A stretch of DNA of 64,000 nt, taken from positions 1 through 64,000 of the forward strand of contig SVFZ01000070.1 in NCBI GenBank assembly GCA_015056585.1, given 5' to 3'. The position numbers were made by a program, and so were the translations under genes. How positions within the stretch are numbered: position 1 is the first letter of the stretch; each line of letters begins with the position of its first letter. This document shows positions 26,305 to 35,507 of the stretch, piece by piece. This stretch comes from Butyrivibrio sp. GTDB taxonomy: Bacteria > Bacillota > Clostridia > Lachnospirales > Lachnospiraceae. Below the pieces are notes generated by a model that saw nothing but the letters and a program-made list of their open reading frames with translations, searched no databases and was not told where the DNA came from.

Positions 26305-28647
26305 ATGAGAAATCCGCTTAATAAAAGACTTTTAAGGGATCTGAAGTCTGACATTGGAAAATACATAGTTATAATGATGCTTCTGATCCTTTCAATCGGT
26401 TTTGTATCCGGCTTTCTGGTTGCCGGAAACAGCATGCTTAAAGCCTATGCTGACAGCTTTGAAAAATACAATATTGAGGATGGTAACTTCAGAACTGAAG
26501 CTGAGCTGACACAAGTGCAGAGGGAGGCGATAGAAAAGCAAAAAGTTACTGTATATGACAATTTTTATGTGGAAAAAGACTTTGATAATGACACAAAGAT
26601 CAGGATATATGCAGATAGGAAGGAAATTGACAAAGTCTGCCTGATGGAGGGAAAAATTCCCCAAAATAAGCAGGAGATTGCTATTGACCGAATGTATGCA
26701 GACAATAACGGGCTTACAGTCGGCGACGAGCTTACTATCGTGGATAAAAGCGGAAAAGAAAACGGAACCGTTTTTAAGATAACGGGACTTGTGGCACTTT
26801 CCGATTACAGCGCACTTTTTTACAGCAACAATGACATGATGTTTGATTCGGATTCTTTTGGAGTGGGCATTGTTTCAGCAGAAGGATTTGAAGAACTCTC
26901 CGATGGGAACGTGTTTTACAACTATTCATACAAGTTTAAGGAAAGCCCTGCTGATGATGCAGAGGAAAAAGAAAAATCGGACGAACTGATGGAGGAGATC
27001 TCAAGGATAACAGATCTGGAAAACTATATTCCCGGTTATCTTAATCAGGCCATCAAATTCACCGGAGATGATATGGGAAGCGATAAGACCATGATGGAAG
27101 TTCTTTTGTACATTATAATAATCATCATGGCTTTTGTGTTCGGAATTACTATAAATAATACGATCCATAAAGAAGCAACTGTTATTGGAACCCTCAGGGC
27201 ATCAGGATATTCTGAGGGAGAACTTATCCGCCACTATATGGAGATGCCTCTTTTTGTTACTCTGATTGCAGCGCTGATAGGAAATATTCTTGGATACACG
27301 GCGTTCAAGGAACTATGCGTAACTATGTACTATGGGAGCTATTCACTGCCTACATACGTTACTGTCTGGAATGGCGAAGCATTTCTTAAAACCACCATTA
27401 TCCCTATCATTATAATGGTGGTGGTAACCTACTATACCCTGAGAAAAAAGCTCTCACTTTCGCCTCTTTCCCTTCTCAGAAGAGACCTTTCCGGGAAAAA
27501 GCAGAAAAAGGCTATTGGTCTCAAAAAGAGTATTAAATTTTTTGACAGGTTCAGGATAAGGGTTCTTTTGCAGAACAGGAGCAGCTACATTACGATGTTT
27601 GTTGGTCTGTTTTTCGCAAATGTACTGTTATTTTTTGGAATGATGCTGCCGCCTCTGCTTGTACATTTTCAGGATACGGTTACAGAGAATATGCTGGCAA
27701 ATTATACTTATACCTTGCAGATTCCTGCCGGAGTACTTGACGAAGAGGATGAACTTTCGGCAATGTTTTCCTACATATTCCTTCAAAGCAAAATTGAGAC
27801 AAACAATAAGGATGCCGAAAAGTTCTCTGCCTACAGTTTAAAGACCATCGGAGGGGATGGAAGCAGGATAGAGGATGTAACAATATACGGTATAGCGGAT
27901 AACAGCAGTTATATTAAGGCGGATTTTGATGAGAAGACTGTTCTGATATCCTCAGCTTATGCTGATAAATACGAACTTGCTCCGGGGGATGTTATCACAC
28001 TAAAAGAGCCGTATGAAGACAAGTATTACGGATTTAAGGTCACCGGAATATATCAATATGACGGTGGAATAACAGTGTTCATGAGCCAGAGCCATTTAAA
28101 CAAGGTGCTGGGCTTTGACGAAGAGTTTTTTGCAGGGTATTTCTCGGATACAGAAATAACCGATATAGAGCAGAAGTACATCGGTACTGTGGTTGATAAG
28201 GATTCTCTGACAAGAGTTTCAAGACAGCTCATGATCTCCATGGGCAGTATGATGTATATGGTGGACGGTTTTTCAATGATAATGTTCATGGTGCTGATTT
28301 ATCTTTTGTCGAAGCTTATCATAGAAAGAAATGCAGGTGCTATTTCAATGGTCAAGATTCTTGGCTATAAGAAAGGTGAGATTGCAAGACTGTATATCAT
28401 TCCAACGGCCATTGTGGTGGTTTTATCACTACTGATTTCATATCCATTGATATCCGTAATCATGGTAAGAATATTCAGGATAATGTTAAAACAAATGATG
28501 AGCGGATGGCTGATAATATGGCTGGACCCCAAGGTTTATGCAGAGATGTTTGTAATGGCTATAATAACTTATGCTGTAGTGGCATTTATCGAATACCGCA
28601 AAATAGGTAAAATTCCTATGAGTGAAGCCCTCAAGAATGTGGAATAG
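26305..28647 (+). CDS. FtsX-type ABC transporter permease
   Basis: A 780-residue membrane protein with one helix near residues 18-40, a large extracellular MacB-type domain (about 45-250), a three-helix FtsX core (about 265-395), a second extracellular domain (about 450-635) and a second three-helix core (about 645-770). The duplicated layout indicates a single permease chain working with the ATPase encoded upstream. The substrate is unknown; the operator upstream suggests induction by a small-molecule or peptide stress (inference). Confidence 0.9.
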   Translation: MRNPLNKRLLRDLKSDIGKYIVIMMLLILSIGFVSGFLVAGNSMLKAYADSFEKYNIEDGNFRTEAELTQVQREAIEKQKVTVYDNFYVEKDFDNDTKIRIYADRKEIDKVCLMEGKIPQNKQEIAIDRMYADNNGLTVGDELTIVDKSGKENGTVFKITGLVALSDYSALFYSNNDMMFDSDSFGVGIVSAEGFEELSDGNVFYNYSYKFKESPADDAEEKEKSDELMEEISRITDLENYIPGYLNQAIKFTGDDMGSDKTMMEVLLYIIIIIMAFVFGITINNTIHKEATVIGTLRASGYSEGELIRHYMEMPLFVTLIAALIGNILGYTAFKELCVTMYYGSYSLPTYVTVWNGEAFLKTTIIPIIIMVVVTYYTLRKKLSLSPLSLLRRDLSGKKQKKAIGLKKSIKFFDRFRIRVLLQNRSSYITMFVGLFFANVLLFFGMMLPPLLVHFQDTVTENMLANYTYTLQIPAGVLDEEDELSAMFSYIFLQSKIETNNKDAEKFSAYSLKTIGGDGSRIEDVTIYGIADNSSYIKADFDEKTVLISSAYADKYELAPGDVITLKEPYEDKYYGFKVTGIYQYDGGITVFMSQSHLNKVLGFDEEFFAGYFSDTEITDIEQKYIGTVVDKDSLTRVSRQLMISMGSMMYMVDGFSMIMFMVLIYLLSKLIIERNAGAISMVKILGYKKGEIARLYIIPTAIVVVLSLLISYPLISVIMVRIFRIMLKQMMSGWLIIWLDPKVYAEMFVMAIITYAVVAFIEYRKIGKIPMSEALKNVE

Positions 28648-28664
28648 TTAAAAAAAATGAGTTA

Positions 28665-28691
28665 TCATCTTAAATATATAACCTAAGATGA
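28665..28691 (+). promoter_or_regulatory. Inverted repeat upstream of the GH53 gene
   Basis: TCATCTTA (28665-28672) and TAAGATGA (28684-28691) are perfect inverted copies 11 bases apart, 16 bases before the start codon. Without a T run, it looks like an operator or an mRNA hairpin near the ribosome site rather than a terminator for the ABC genes. Confidence 0.45.
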
Positions 28692-28706
28692 CAGGGGGAA
28701 GATAAG

Positions 28707-30899
28707 TTGATAAGGAAAAATATTGGTTTGAGAGCCGCAGCACTTGTGACGGCATTAGTTCTGACAGCAGGAAGTATATCGGGGTGCGGTGATAAGGCGC
28801 AGGATGAAGCAACCAAAGAGACTACTCAGAATGCAGATGACTTAGGAAGTGGAGAAAGTGCCACTAAGGATGGCAACACGGAAAGTGCCACTAATGATGG
28901 CAGCACAGATAGTTCTGACGGTAGCGGCTTGGAGGAAAATGCAGCTAATAGCGAAAGCGAAGAAAGCACAGGGAAAGCAGCTTCTGCAGCACCTAAAGAG
29001 AAGGTGGACAGTGTAACGCCTCAGGATGATTTGGATCTTGAGGAGAAGATATACGTAAAAAAGATAGAGAATCTTCCGGATGATTTCATCTGTGGAATGG
29101 ATGCTTCTTCTGTACTTGCAGAGGAAAACAGCGGAGTAAGATACTATGACTTTGAGGGAAACGAGGCGGATGTCTTCAAGACTCTTTCAGAAGCAGGTGT
29201 TAACTATATTAGGCTCAGAGTCTGGAATGATCCATACGACGAAGAGGGACACGGCTACGGCGGTGGTAACAATGATGTCGATACTGCAATCACTCTGGGT
29301 AAAAGAGCTACTGAAAATGGAATGAAGGTGTGCATAGACTTCCATTATTCCGATTTCTGGGCAGATCCGAAAAGGCAGCTTGTTCCCAAAGCATGGGAAG
29401 GCATGTCTGTAAAGGAAAAGAGCGATGCACTGTATGAATACACAAAAGAGAGCCTTACTGAGCTTATAAATGCAGGTGTTGATGTTGGCATGGTGCAGAT
29501 CGGAAACGAGATCAACTATGGCATGTCAGGAGAAAGTTCCCAGTCAAATGTCACAGCTCTTTTGTCTGCCGGAAGCAAGGCTGTGAGAGAGGTTGCGGAA
29601 GAACTCGGACAGGACATAAAGATACTGGTGCATTACACCAATATTGAAGATATGGACCAGGTTGAGAACAGGGTAAAGAACCTTGGCTTGGCCGGAGTTG
29701 ACTACGACATGATCGGTCTTTCCTTTTATCCGTTCTGGGATGGCGATTTTGAAAACATGCAGAATGTAGTCAGAATGATCAGAGAAAAATACGAAAAGGA
29801 AGTTGTGATTGCGGAGACTTCATACTGCTACACCTCTGTAGACGGGGATGGCAGCGGAAACAGCGTTTCGGGAACAGATGATATTGTGCCGGGGTATCCG
29901 GCCACTGTTCAGGGACAGGCAAACATCTTAAGGGATACCATGGATGCTGCAAATTCAGCAGGAGCGCTGGGAGTTTTTTACTGGGAAGGAGTATGGATCC
30001 CGGTTGGAAGTTCATCTGATGACAATTCAGAAATCTGGGAGACCTACGGAAGCGGCTGGGCCAGCAGTTTTGCAGGGGATTATGACCCGGATGACGCAGG
30101 ACTCTACTACGGAGGCTGTTCCTGGGACAATCAGGCGCTGTTTAGCTTTGCAGGAAAGCCTTTACCTTCACTTAATGTATTTAAACTCGTAAAGACAGGA
30201 CAGGATGCCGAGCTTAAGATCGATGCGGTTCCGGACCTTTACTGGTATTTTGTGACAGGGGATGAAATAAAGCTTCCTGACCAAACGGATGTTATTTATA
30301 ATGATACGTCAAAGAACACCAAGGTAGCAGTTACTTGGGATCAGGATGCTGTATCAAAGATAGATAACACAAAAGAAGGAAAATACGAGATAACAGGAAC
30401 AGTCAGCGATGGCACAACTATTATCTGTCATGTGGAAGTGAACCTTCCGAATGTGGTCGTCAATTCAAGCTTTGAAAATGATGATACTTCTATGTGGAAG
30501 ATAACTGCAAAAGGCACAGATCCTACGGATTTCCAGGATAAGGCAGACGATGCACATTCCGGAACCAAGGCTCTTCACTTCTGGGCGGGAGATGGAAATG
30601 CGGACTTTAGTGTAGAACAGCAGATTACAGGACTTGCTGCCGGCACATATTCACTTTCATGCTTTGCTCAGGGCGGTGATATGACTGAGGACAGTAAACT
30701 TACGCTTTACGCAATTGTAAATGGCAAAGAGTACACTCAGGACTTCATGGTAACAAACTGGGCTGAGTGGAAAAATCCTGTGATCCCTGACCTGAAGGTT
30801 GGAGAAGGGGACAAAGCTATAATAGGTGTTCACTATATCTGCAATAAAGGCAGCTGGGGAACAATTGACGACTTTGTTCTCGAGAAGGTTTCTGATTAG
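28707..30899 (+). CDS. GH53 endo-beta-1,4-galactanase lipoprotein with Ig-like and CBM61-like modules
   Basis: A 730-residue surface enzyme starting with TTG behind GGGGGAAG. Lipobox SISGC (Cys27), then a Ser/Thr/Asp/Glu linker with imperfect repeats (ESATKDGNT / ESATNDGST) to about 110. The GH53 catalytic domain (about 125-495) has acid/base E268 (GNE) and nucleophile E370 (VVIAE), as expected for arabinogalactan endo-beta-1,4-galactosidase acting on pectic galactan. An Ig-like Big_4 module (about 505-585) and a CBM61-like galactan-binding module (about 590-730; NSSFEND...W, HSGTKALHFW) follow. It points to a plant-polymer-degrading gut or rumen organism. Confidence 0.92.
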   Translation: MIRKNIGLRAAALVTALVLTAGSISGCGDKAQDEATKETTQNADDLGSGESATKDGNTESATNDGSTDSSDGSGLEENAANSESEESTGKAASAAPKEKVDSVTPQDDLDLEEKIYVKKIENLPDDFICGMDASSVLAEENSGVRYYDFEGNEADVFKTLSEAGVNYIRLRVWNDPYDEEGHGYGGGNNDVDTAITLGKRATENGMKVCIDFHYSDFWADPKRQLVPKAWEGMSVKEKSDALYEYTKESLTELINAGVDVGMVQIGNEINYGMSGESSQSNVTALLSAGSKAVREVAEELGQDIKILVHYTNIEDMDQVENRVKNLGLAGVDYDMIGLSFYPFWDGDFENMQNVVRMIREKYEKEVVIAETSYCYTSVDGDGSGNSVSGTDDIVPGYPATVQGQANILRDTMDAANSAGALGVFYWEGVWIPVGSSSDDNSEIWETYGSGWASSFAGDYDPDDAGLYYGGCSWDNQALFSFAGKPLPSLNVFKLVKTGQDAELKIDAVPDLYWYFVTGDEIKLPDQTDVIYNDTSKNTKVAVTWDQDAVSKIDNTKEGKYEITGTVSDGTTIICHVEVNLPNVVVNSSFENDDTSMWKITAKGTDPTDFQDKADDAHSGTKALHFWAGDGNADFSVEQQITGLAAGTYSLSCFAQGGDMTEDSKLTLYAIVNGKEYTQDFMVTNWAEWKNPVIPDLKVGEGDKAIIGVHYICNKGSWGTIDDFVLEKVSD

Positions 30900-30919
30900 T
30901 TACAACTGAATTGTAACTA
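30897..30919 (+). other. Hairpin overlapping the GH53 stop codon
   Basis: TAGTTACAA and TTGTAACTA form a perfect nine-pair stem with a five-base loop; the left arm begins with the TAG stop codon. The following bases lack a clear T run, so its termination strength is doubtful. Confidence 0.5.
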
Positions 30920-30949
30920 TGGTTAACGGATTTTTAGAATAACGGATGA

Positions 30950-30979
30950 TTGTTGTTGAAAATTTGACTAGGTTATAGT
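30950..30979 (+). promoter_or_regulatory. Probable promoter of the ZTP riboswitch / purO unit
   Basis: TTGTTG (30950-30955), an 18-base spacer and TATAGT (30974-30979). Transcription would start near 30986, a few bases before aptamer stem P1. Confidence 0.5.
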
Positions 30980-30992
30980 ATGTTATATGTGT

Positions 30993-31068
30993 CTGTACAA
31001 CTGGCGGATGAGTGGGCAACCACAAGGGAGTACAGATTAATAATTTGAATGTCGACCGCCTGGGCAAC
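30993..31068 (+). ncRNA. ZTP (pfl) riboswitch
   Basis: P1 is CTGTAC (30993-30998) with GTACAG (31030-31035). Within it lie the conserved ACTGGCGG and GTGGGCAACCAC hairpin followed by AAGGGAG. After a variable linker comes the second conserved half, CCGCCTGGGCAA (31056-31067). These are the diagnostic ZTP aptamer parts. ZTP/ZMP accumulates when 10-formyl-THF is short, fitting control of the following AICAR transformylase/IMP cyclohydrolase genes. Confidence 0.93.
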
Positions 31069-31099
31069 CGCTTTGTAGTGGCTTGCTCAGGCGGTTTCT
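31055..31099 (+). terminator. ZTP riboswitch terminator
   Basis: ACCGCCTG (31055-31062) pairs with CAGGCGGT (31088-31095), followed by TTTCTT. The left arm is the 3' half of the aptamer, so ligand binding and terminator formation exclude each other: an ON switch. Confidence 0.85.
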
Positions 31100-31144
31100 T
31101 GCGTGAAAAGCAGAGCCATGCGGGCATTTTCGAAAGGAGAAATC

Positions 31145-31852
31145 ATGGTAGATTTACAGAAAGAGTTAAGTAGCACAACTTACCCGGGCAGAGGCATCGT
31201 GATTGGCACAACACCTGATGGAAAGTACGCAGCATGCGCATATTTCATCATGGGAAGAAGCGAGAATTCAAGAAACAGAGTATTTGTAGAAGATGGCGAG
31301 GGCATCCGCACACAGGCTTTTGACCCATCCAAGATGGAGGACCCAAGCCTTATCATCTACGCCCCTGTAAGAGTTCTTGGAAATTCAACTATCGTAACAA
31401 ACGGCGATCAGACAGATACAATTTATGATCTCATGAAGGAAGGACAGACCTTTGAGCAGTCCCTCAGAACAAGACAGTTCGAGCCTGACGCTCCAAACTA
31501 TACACCAAGAATTTCTGGAATTATGAACGTTGCTGACGGCAAATATGACTTTGCAATGTCAATTCTTAAGAGCAATCACGGTGATCCTTCATCATGCCAG
31601 AGATTTACATTTACATATGAGAATCCAAAGGCAGGTGAGGGATATTTCATCCACACATATATGGGTGATGGAAATCCGCTTCCTTCCTACGAGGGTGAGC
31701 CTACACTTGTTAATATCGAGGGCGATATCGATACATTTACAAAGAATGTATGGGAAGCCTTAAACGCAGATAATAAAGTATCTCTTTTTACCAGATATAT
31801 TGAGATTGCAACAGGTAAGTACGAGAGCCGCATCATCAACAAGAACGCGTGA
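31145..31852 (+). CDS. purO: IMP cyclohydrolase, PurO type
   Basis: A 235-residue protein matching the stand-alone IMP cyclohydrolase family PF07826, first known from archaeal PurO, closing FAICAR to IMP. Recognisable stretches: YPGRGIVIGTTPDGKYA, YFIMGRSENSRNRVF, DPSLIIYAPVR, and YIHTYMGDGNPLPSY-like GYFIHTYMGDGNPLP. The frame is open further upstream, but AAAGGAG directly precedes the Met at 31145. It is followed by the separate transformylase, so the usual bifunctional PurH is split with a non-homologous cyclohydrolase. Confidence 0.92.
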   Translation: MVDLQKELSSTTYPGRGIVIGTTPDGKYAACAYFIMGRSENSRNRVFVEDGEGIRTQAFDPSKMEDPSLIIYAPVRVLGNSTIVTNGDQTDTIYDLMKEGQTFEQSLRTRQFEPDAPNYTPRISGIMNVADGKYDFAMSILKSNHGDPSSCQRFTFTYENPKAGEGYFIHTYMGDGNPLPSYEGEPTLVNIEGDIDTFTKNVWEALNADNKVSLFTRYIEIATGKYESRIINKNA

Positions 31853-31869
31853 ATATAAGGAGAAAAATC

Positions 31870-33048
31870 ATGAACGAGATTCAGCTTAAATACGGATGTA
31901 ACCCAAATCAGAAGCCATCAAGAGTGTATATGGAGGATGGATCAGACCTTCCTATCGAAGTCCTTAACGGAAGACCCGGATATATAAATCTTTTGGATGC
32001 CCTTAACGGCTGGCAGCTTGTTTCTGAGCTTAAGAAAGCTACAGGACTTCCGGCTGCAACTTCTTTTAAGCACGTATCACCTGCAGGCGCTGCTGTGGGA
32101 ACACCACTTTCAGATATTGAGAAAAAGATCTACTGGGTAGAGGACCTTGGAGAGCTCAGCCCTCTTGCTAACGCTTACGCAAGAGCCCGTGGTGCAGACA
32201 GAATGTCATCTTTTGGAGATTTCATTTCTCTTTCAGATGTCTGCGATGCAGATACAGCGAAGCTTGTAAAGAGAGAGGTTTCTGACGGAATCATAGCTCC
32301 CGGATATATAGATGAAGCTCTTGAGATCCTTAAGGCTAAAAAGGGCGGAAACTATGCTGTAATCAAGATTGATGAAAACTATGTTCCTGCTGCGATCGAG
32401 AAGAAGCAGGTATTTGGAGTAACCTTCGAGCAGGGTCACAACTTTGTTGAGATCGGCGAAGATATGCTTACAAACATTGTAACTGACAATAAGGATCTTC
32501 CACAGTCAGCAAAGATCGACCTTATAATCGCGCTTATTACCCTTAAGTACACACAGTCCAATTCAGTTTGCTATGTAAAGGGCGGACAGGCAATCGGTAT
32601 CGGTGCAGGTCAGCAGTCAAGAATCCACTGCACAAGACTTGCAGGTTCCAAGGCTGACAACTGGTTCCTTCGTCAGGCACCACAGGTTCTTAACCTTCCT
32701 TTCCTTGACAGTATCAAGCGCCCTGACAGAGACAATGCTATTGATCTTTATATCGGAGCTGATTATATGGATGTTCTTGCAGATGGCAAGTGGCAGAACA
32801 TCTTCAAGGAGAAGCCGCCTGTATTTACCGAGGCTGAAAAGAGAGCATGGCTTGATAAGAACACTGATGTGGCTCTTGGATCAGATGCCTTCTTCCCATT
32901 CGGTGATAACATTGAGAGAGCATATAAGAGCGGAGTTAAGTATGTGGCTCAGCCAGGCGGATCTGTCAGAGATGACAATGTTATCGAAGCTGCAAACAGC
33001 CATGATATGGTAATGGCATTTACAGGACTTCGTCTCTTCCATCACTAA
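31870..33048 (+). CDS. purH: AICAR transformylase (PurH transformylase domain alone)
   Basis: A 392-residue protein equal to the C-terminal domain of PurH. It uses 10-formyl-THF to convert AICAR to FAICAR. The Lys-His catalytic motif is in SFKHVSPAGAAVG (about 65-77); other segments are RYGxNPNQKP-like KYGCNPNQKPSRVY, YTQSNSVCYVKGGQAIGIGAGQQSRIHC, SDAFFPFGDNI and AQPGGSVRDD. No N-terminal IMP cyclohydrolase (MGS) domain is present; the preceding purO supplies it. AAGGAG lies upstream of the ATG at 31870; 18 bases separate the genes. Confidence 0.95.
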   Translation: MNEIQLKYGCNPNQKPSRVYMEDGSDLPIEVLNGRPGYINLLDALNGWQLVSELKKATGLPAATSFKHVSPAGAAVGTPLSDIEKKIYWVEDLGELSPLANAYARARGADRMSSFGDFISLSDVCDADTAKLVKREVSDGIIAPGYIDEALEILKAKKGGNYAVIKIDENYVPAAIEKKQVFGVTFEQGHNFVEIGEDMLTNIVTDNKDLPQSAKIDLIIALITLKYTQSNSVCYVKGGQAIGIGAGQQSRIHCTRLAGSKADNWFLRQAPQVLNLPFLDSIKRPDRDNAIDLYIGADYMDVLADGKWQNIFKEKPPVFTEAEKRAWLDKNTDVALGSDAFFPFGDNIERAYKSGVKYVAQPGGSVRDDNVIEAANSHDMVMAFTGLRLFHH

Positions 33049-33066
33049 TAATCTTTGTATATTTTT

Positions 33067-33099
33067 GGACCATAGCCGGATCATGGCTATGGTCCTTTA
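33067..33099 (+). terminator. Intrinsic terminator of the purO-AICAR transformylase unit
   Basis: GGACCATAGCC (33067-33077) and GGCTATGGTCC (33085-33095) are perfect 11-base arms around a seven-base loop, followed by TTTATT. Confidence 0.9.
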
Positions 33100-33291
33100 T
33101 TATATTGCACGCGCTAAACTAACATATTTAATGCAAATTTAATACTCTATTTTGGTAATATAGTATCGAATATATGATAAAATTTTGATACAGGTATAGA
33201 TTCTTGAATAATGTATTTTTTGTGTGTCCAAGAAATAATTTTATTCGTCACTAATGTTTAACTGGCTATGAATATAAAAGGAGGTTTAGCT

Positions 33292-34386
33292 GTGCAGGTT
33301 AAGGTAGGTAAATCAAAGAACACGAGCGCAGAGGCAGCTGTTAAGGAAGCAACAGGTGGAATTTCTTCTGCAGCAGGTATTCTGTTCCAATCACCATTTG
33401 AACTATTGGAAGAAGTATCCGCATTGCTTGCAGAAAAATACCCCGGTACTCCTATTATAGGAACCGGAGGAACTTCTTACATAGAAGCCGATGCCACAGA
33501 TAAGATCCTTATCGTGGTTGCGTTTGAAAGTGGAGCAACATGTAAGGCGGGAGCTTTAAGATACCTTTCTTCTTCTCCTCTTTATGATATAGTTGGCCTT
33601 GAAAATGCGATCAGTGAGGTCAGACCGGGAAGCCAGGACTGTGTGTGTCTGGAGTTTTGTACAAATGATGAGGAGAGACTTGTCACTTCAATGAATGTTG
33701 CTCTTGAAAAGGCAAAAGTGCCAATCCTTGGAGGAACAGTTTTTGGAACTCCGTCCGGCAAGACGAGTAAGGTTTGTGTAAACGGTGAACTCTATGAAGA
33801 CGCTTGTGCTTACATGCTTGTAAAGAACAACAGCGGAAAGATCAGAACATATTCAGAGAACATCTACGCAATGCCTGAAAATGCCAAGACCCATGTTGCG
33901 ACAAAGGTTGATCTGGCTAAAAAGGAACTCTGCACACTGGATAACAAACCTGCGGCCGATGTATATGCAAATGAGCTTGGGATCAGCAGGAGCGGGATTG
34001 TAGACAACGTATTTAAGAATCCTCTCGGACGTATCGTTGGTGATGACACCTACATTATTTCACAGTACGAAGTAAGTCCGAATGGCGGACTTGTAAATTA
34101 TAAAAAGGTTTGTGAGAACGATACTATCTGTATCCTGGAGCTTCAGGACTACAGAGCAATAAATGAAAGAACACGTGACAGGATCAAATCCGAGTGCGGC
34201 AAAATATCTTTTATCTATTCTGTTAACTGTATTTACAGGCATCTGTTCTTCACCAATGAACGATACCTCAGTACTTTTTTAACAGATATGGCAAGACTTG
34301 GAAATCATGTTGGAATTGTTGGCGGAGGCGAGCAGTACAAGAAACAACATGTTAACCAGACTATGGTCTGCGCCGTATTTGAGTGA
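33292..34386 (+). CDS. FIST domain sensory protein
   Basis: About 364 residues with FIST_N (about 25-215; PIIGTGGTSYIE, PILGGTVFGTPSG) followed by FIST_C (about 225-355; ADVYANELGIS, DYRAINERTRDRI, FIYSVNCIYRHLFF, GNHVGIVGGGEQY). FIST is a predicted small-molecule (amino-acid-like) sensor domain. An ATG occurs at 33268, but AGGAGGT (33279-33285) lies within that stretch and points to the GTG at 33292. No signal peptide or membrane segment. The next gene, 16 bases downstream, is a soluble chemoreceptor with no sensor domain. A weak promoter candidate is TTGATA (33185-33190) / TAATGT (33209-33214). Confidence 0.85.
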   Translation: MQVKVGKSKNTSAEAAVKEATGGISSAAGILFQSPFELLEEVSALLAEKYPGTPIIGTGGTSYIEADATDKILIVVAFESGATCKAGALRYLSSSPLYDIVGLENAISEVRPGSQDCVCLEFCTNDEERLVTSMNVALEKAKVPILGGTVFGTPSGKTSKVCVNGELYEDACAYMLVKNNSGKIRTYSENIYAMPENAKTHVATKVDLAKKELCTLDNKPAADVYANELGISRSGIVDNVFKNPLGRIVGDDTYIISQYEVSPNGGLVNYKKVCENDTICILELQDYRAINERTRDRIKSECGKISFIYSVNCIYRHLFFTNERYLSTFLTDMARLGNHVGIVGGGEQYKKQHVNQTMVCAVFE

Positions 34387-34402
34387 TAAGGAGGGATAAA
34401 AG

Positions 34403-35371
34403 ATGTTTTGGAACAAAAACAGTAATGATCAGCCCGTTGAAAAAGAAACGAAGCAATCTGCAAAGTCCATGAAAGAACAGCTTGCTCCTTTCCAGGAAAT
34501 CGGTCGCTTCGCCATAGAGCAAAAGAATAAGCTTCAGGCAGAGGAAGCAGTAACGATAGAAGGAATTGAGACAATTGAAGAATCCTTCGGACTCGTTCAG
34601 GAAAAGTACGGAAACATCATCGGAAGTGTTGGAAGCTTTCAGGACCAGTTTGGAGCTATCAGAGAGGTTACAGATCACTTTGACAATATTATCAAGGATC
34701 TTATGGAAACTGCAGATAATTCCAATGCCGGCATGAAGAGGGTTGATGAGAGCTCAAATTCCGTATCAGAGACAATCAACGTTATGCAGACTGTATTTGA
34801 TGAATTCCAGAAGAGCTTCGATGAGATCAAGGATAAGGTCAACCAGATCAATTCCTTTGCATCTCAGACTAACCTTCTTGCTCTTAATGCTTCCATAGAG
34901 GCTGCAAGAGCCGGTGAAGCCGGAAAGGGATTTGCAGTAGTTGCTACTGAGGTCAATTCACTGTCACAGGAAATCAAAGCTCTGGTAAACGAGATCGGAA
35001 CAAGTATGGCGGAGCTTCTTGAGAACAACAACCGCCTTATGTCCTCCCTTGAGGATACAAGAGTTGCCATAGAGCAGTCACATGAGAGGATTACTGAGAC
35101 AGAAGAGATAATCAACTCTATCAGAAATGTTGCAGACAGTGTGAGAGAAGAAGGCGACCAGATGAGTATGGTTATCTCAAGCTGCGACAATGAAATCGGC
35201 AATGTTTCGGGAAATATTGAGGAGTCAAAAGAGTACTTTAATGATGTGGCACAAAATGTCAAACAGCTTAAGAACAAGATAACCAAGAAGGGTTACATGT
35301 TTGAGGATATGAACAATGTGCTGGAGCAGATTTCTCCGCTGGTATCAAGAATTATTGATGATAACAGATGA
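34403..35371 (+). CDS. Soluble methyl-accepting chemotaxis protein lacking a sensor domain
   Basis: A 322-residue cytosolic receptor signalling module. The conserved MCP hairpin tip is ASQTNLLALNASIEAARAGE followed by AGKGFAVVATEV (about 153-184). The rest is long heptad-patterned helix. The N-terminal 30 residues are polar (MFWNKNSNDQ) and there are no membrane helices or recognisable ligand domain. AAGGAGG precedes the ATG, and the FIST gene is 16 bases upstream, so the FIST protein is the likely sensory partner (inference). It should dock to CheW/CheA; those genes are not in the window. Confidence 0.9.
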   Translation: MFWNKNSNDQPVEKETKQSAKSMKEQLAPFQEIGRFAIEQKNKLQAEEAVTIEGIETIEESFGLVQEKYGNIIGSVGSFQDQFGAIREVTDHFDNIIKDLMETADNSNAGMKRVDESSNSVSETINVMQTVFDEFQKSFDEIKDKVNQINSFASQTNLLALNASIEAARAGEAGKGFAVVATEVNSLSQEIKALVNEIGTSMAELLENNNRLMSSLEDTRVAIEQSHERITETEEIINSIRNVADSVREEGDQMSMVISSCDNEIGNVSGNIEESKEYFNDVAQNVKQLKNKITKKGYMFEDMNNVLEQISPLVSRIIDDNR

Positions 35372-35423
35372 AATGGCACAGACGTAATTACTTAAGATTC
35401 ATAACGTATGACATATAAATCAT

Positions 35424-35488
35424 AATAAAAAGAGGCTCTGCCAAAAGGATGCGATTATGTTCATCCTCGGCAAAGCCTCTTTTTATTG
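35424..35488. terminator. Large bidirectional terminator
   Basis: AATAAAAAGAGGCT with TGCC pairs with GGCA and AGCCTCTTTTTATT; an inner AGGATG/CATCCT pair extends the stem. T runs occur in both orientations, serving the chemoreceptor gene and the convergent ECF gene. Confidence 0.93.
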
Positions 35489-35507
35489 TATTATCTGCTT
35501 TACGCTT

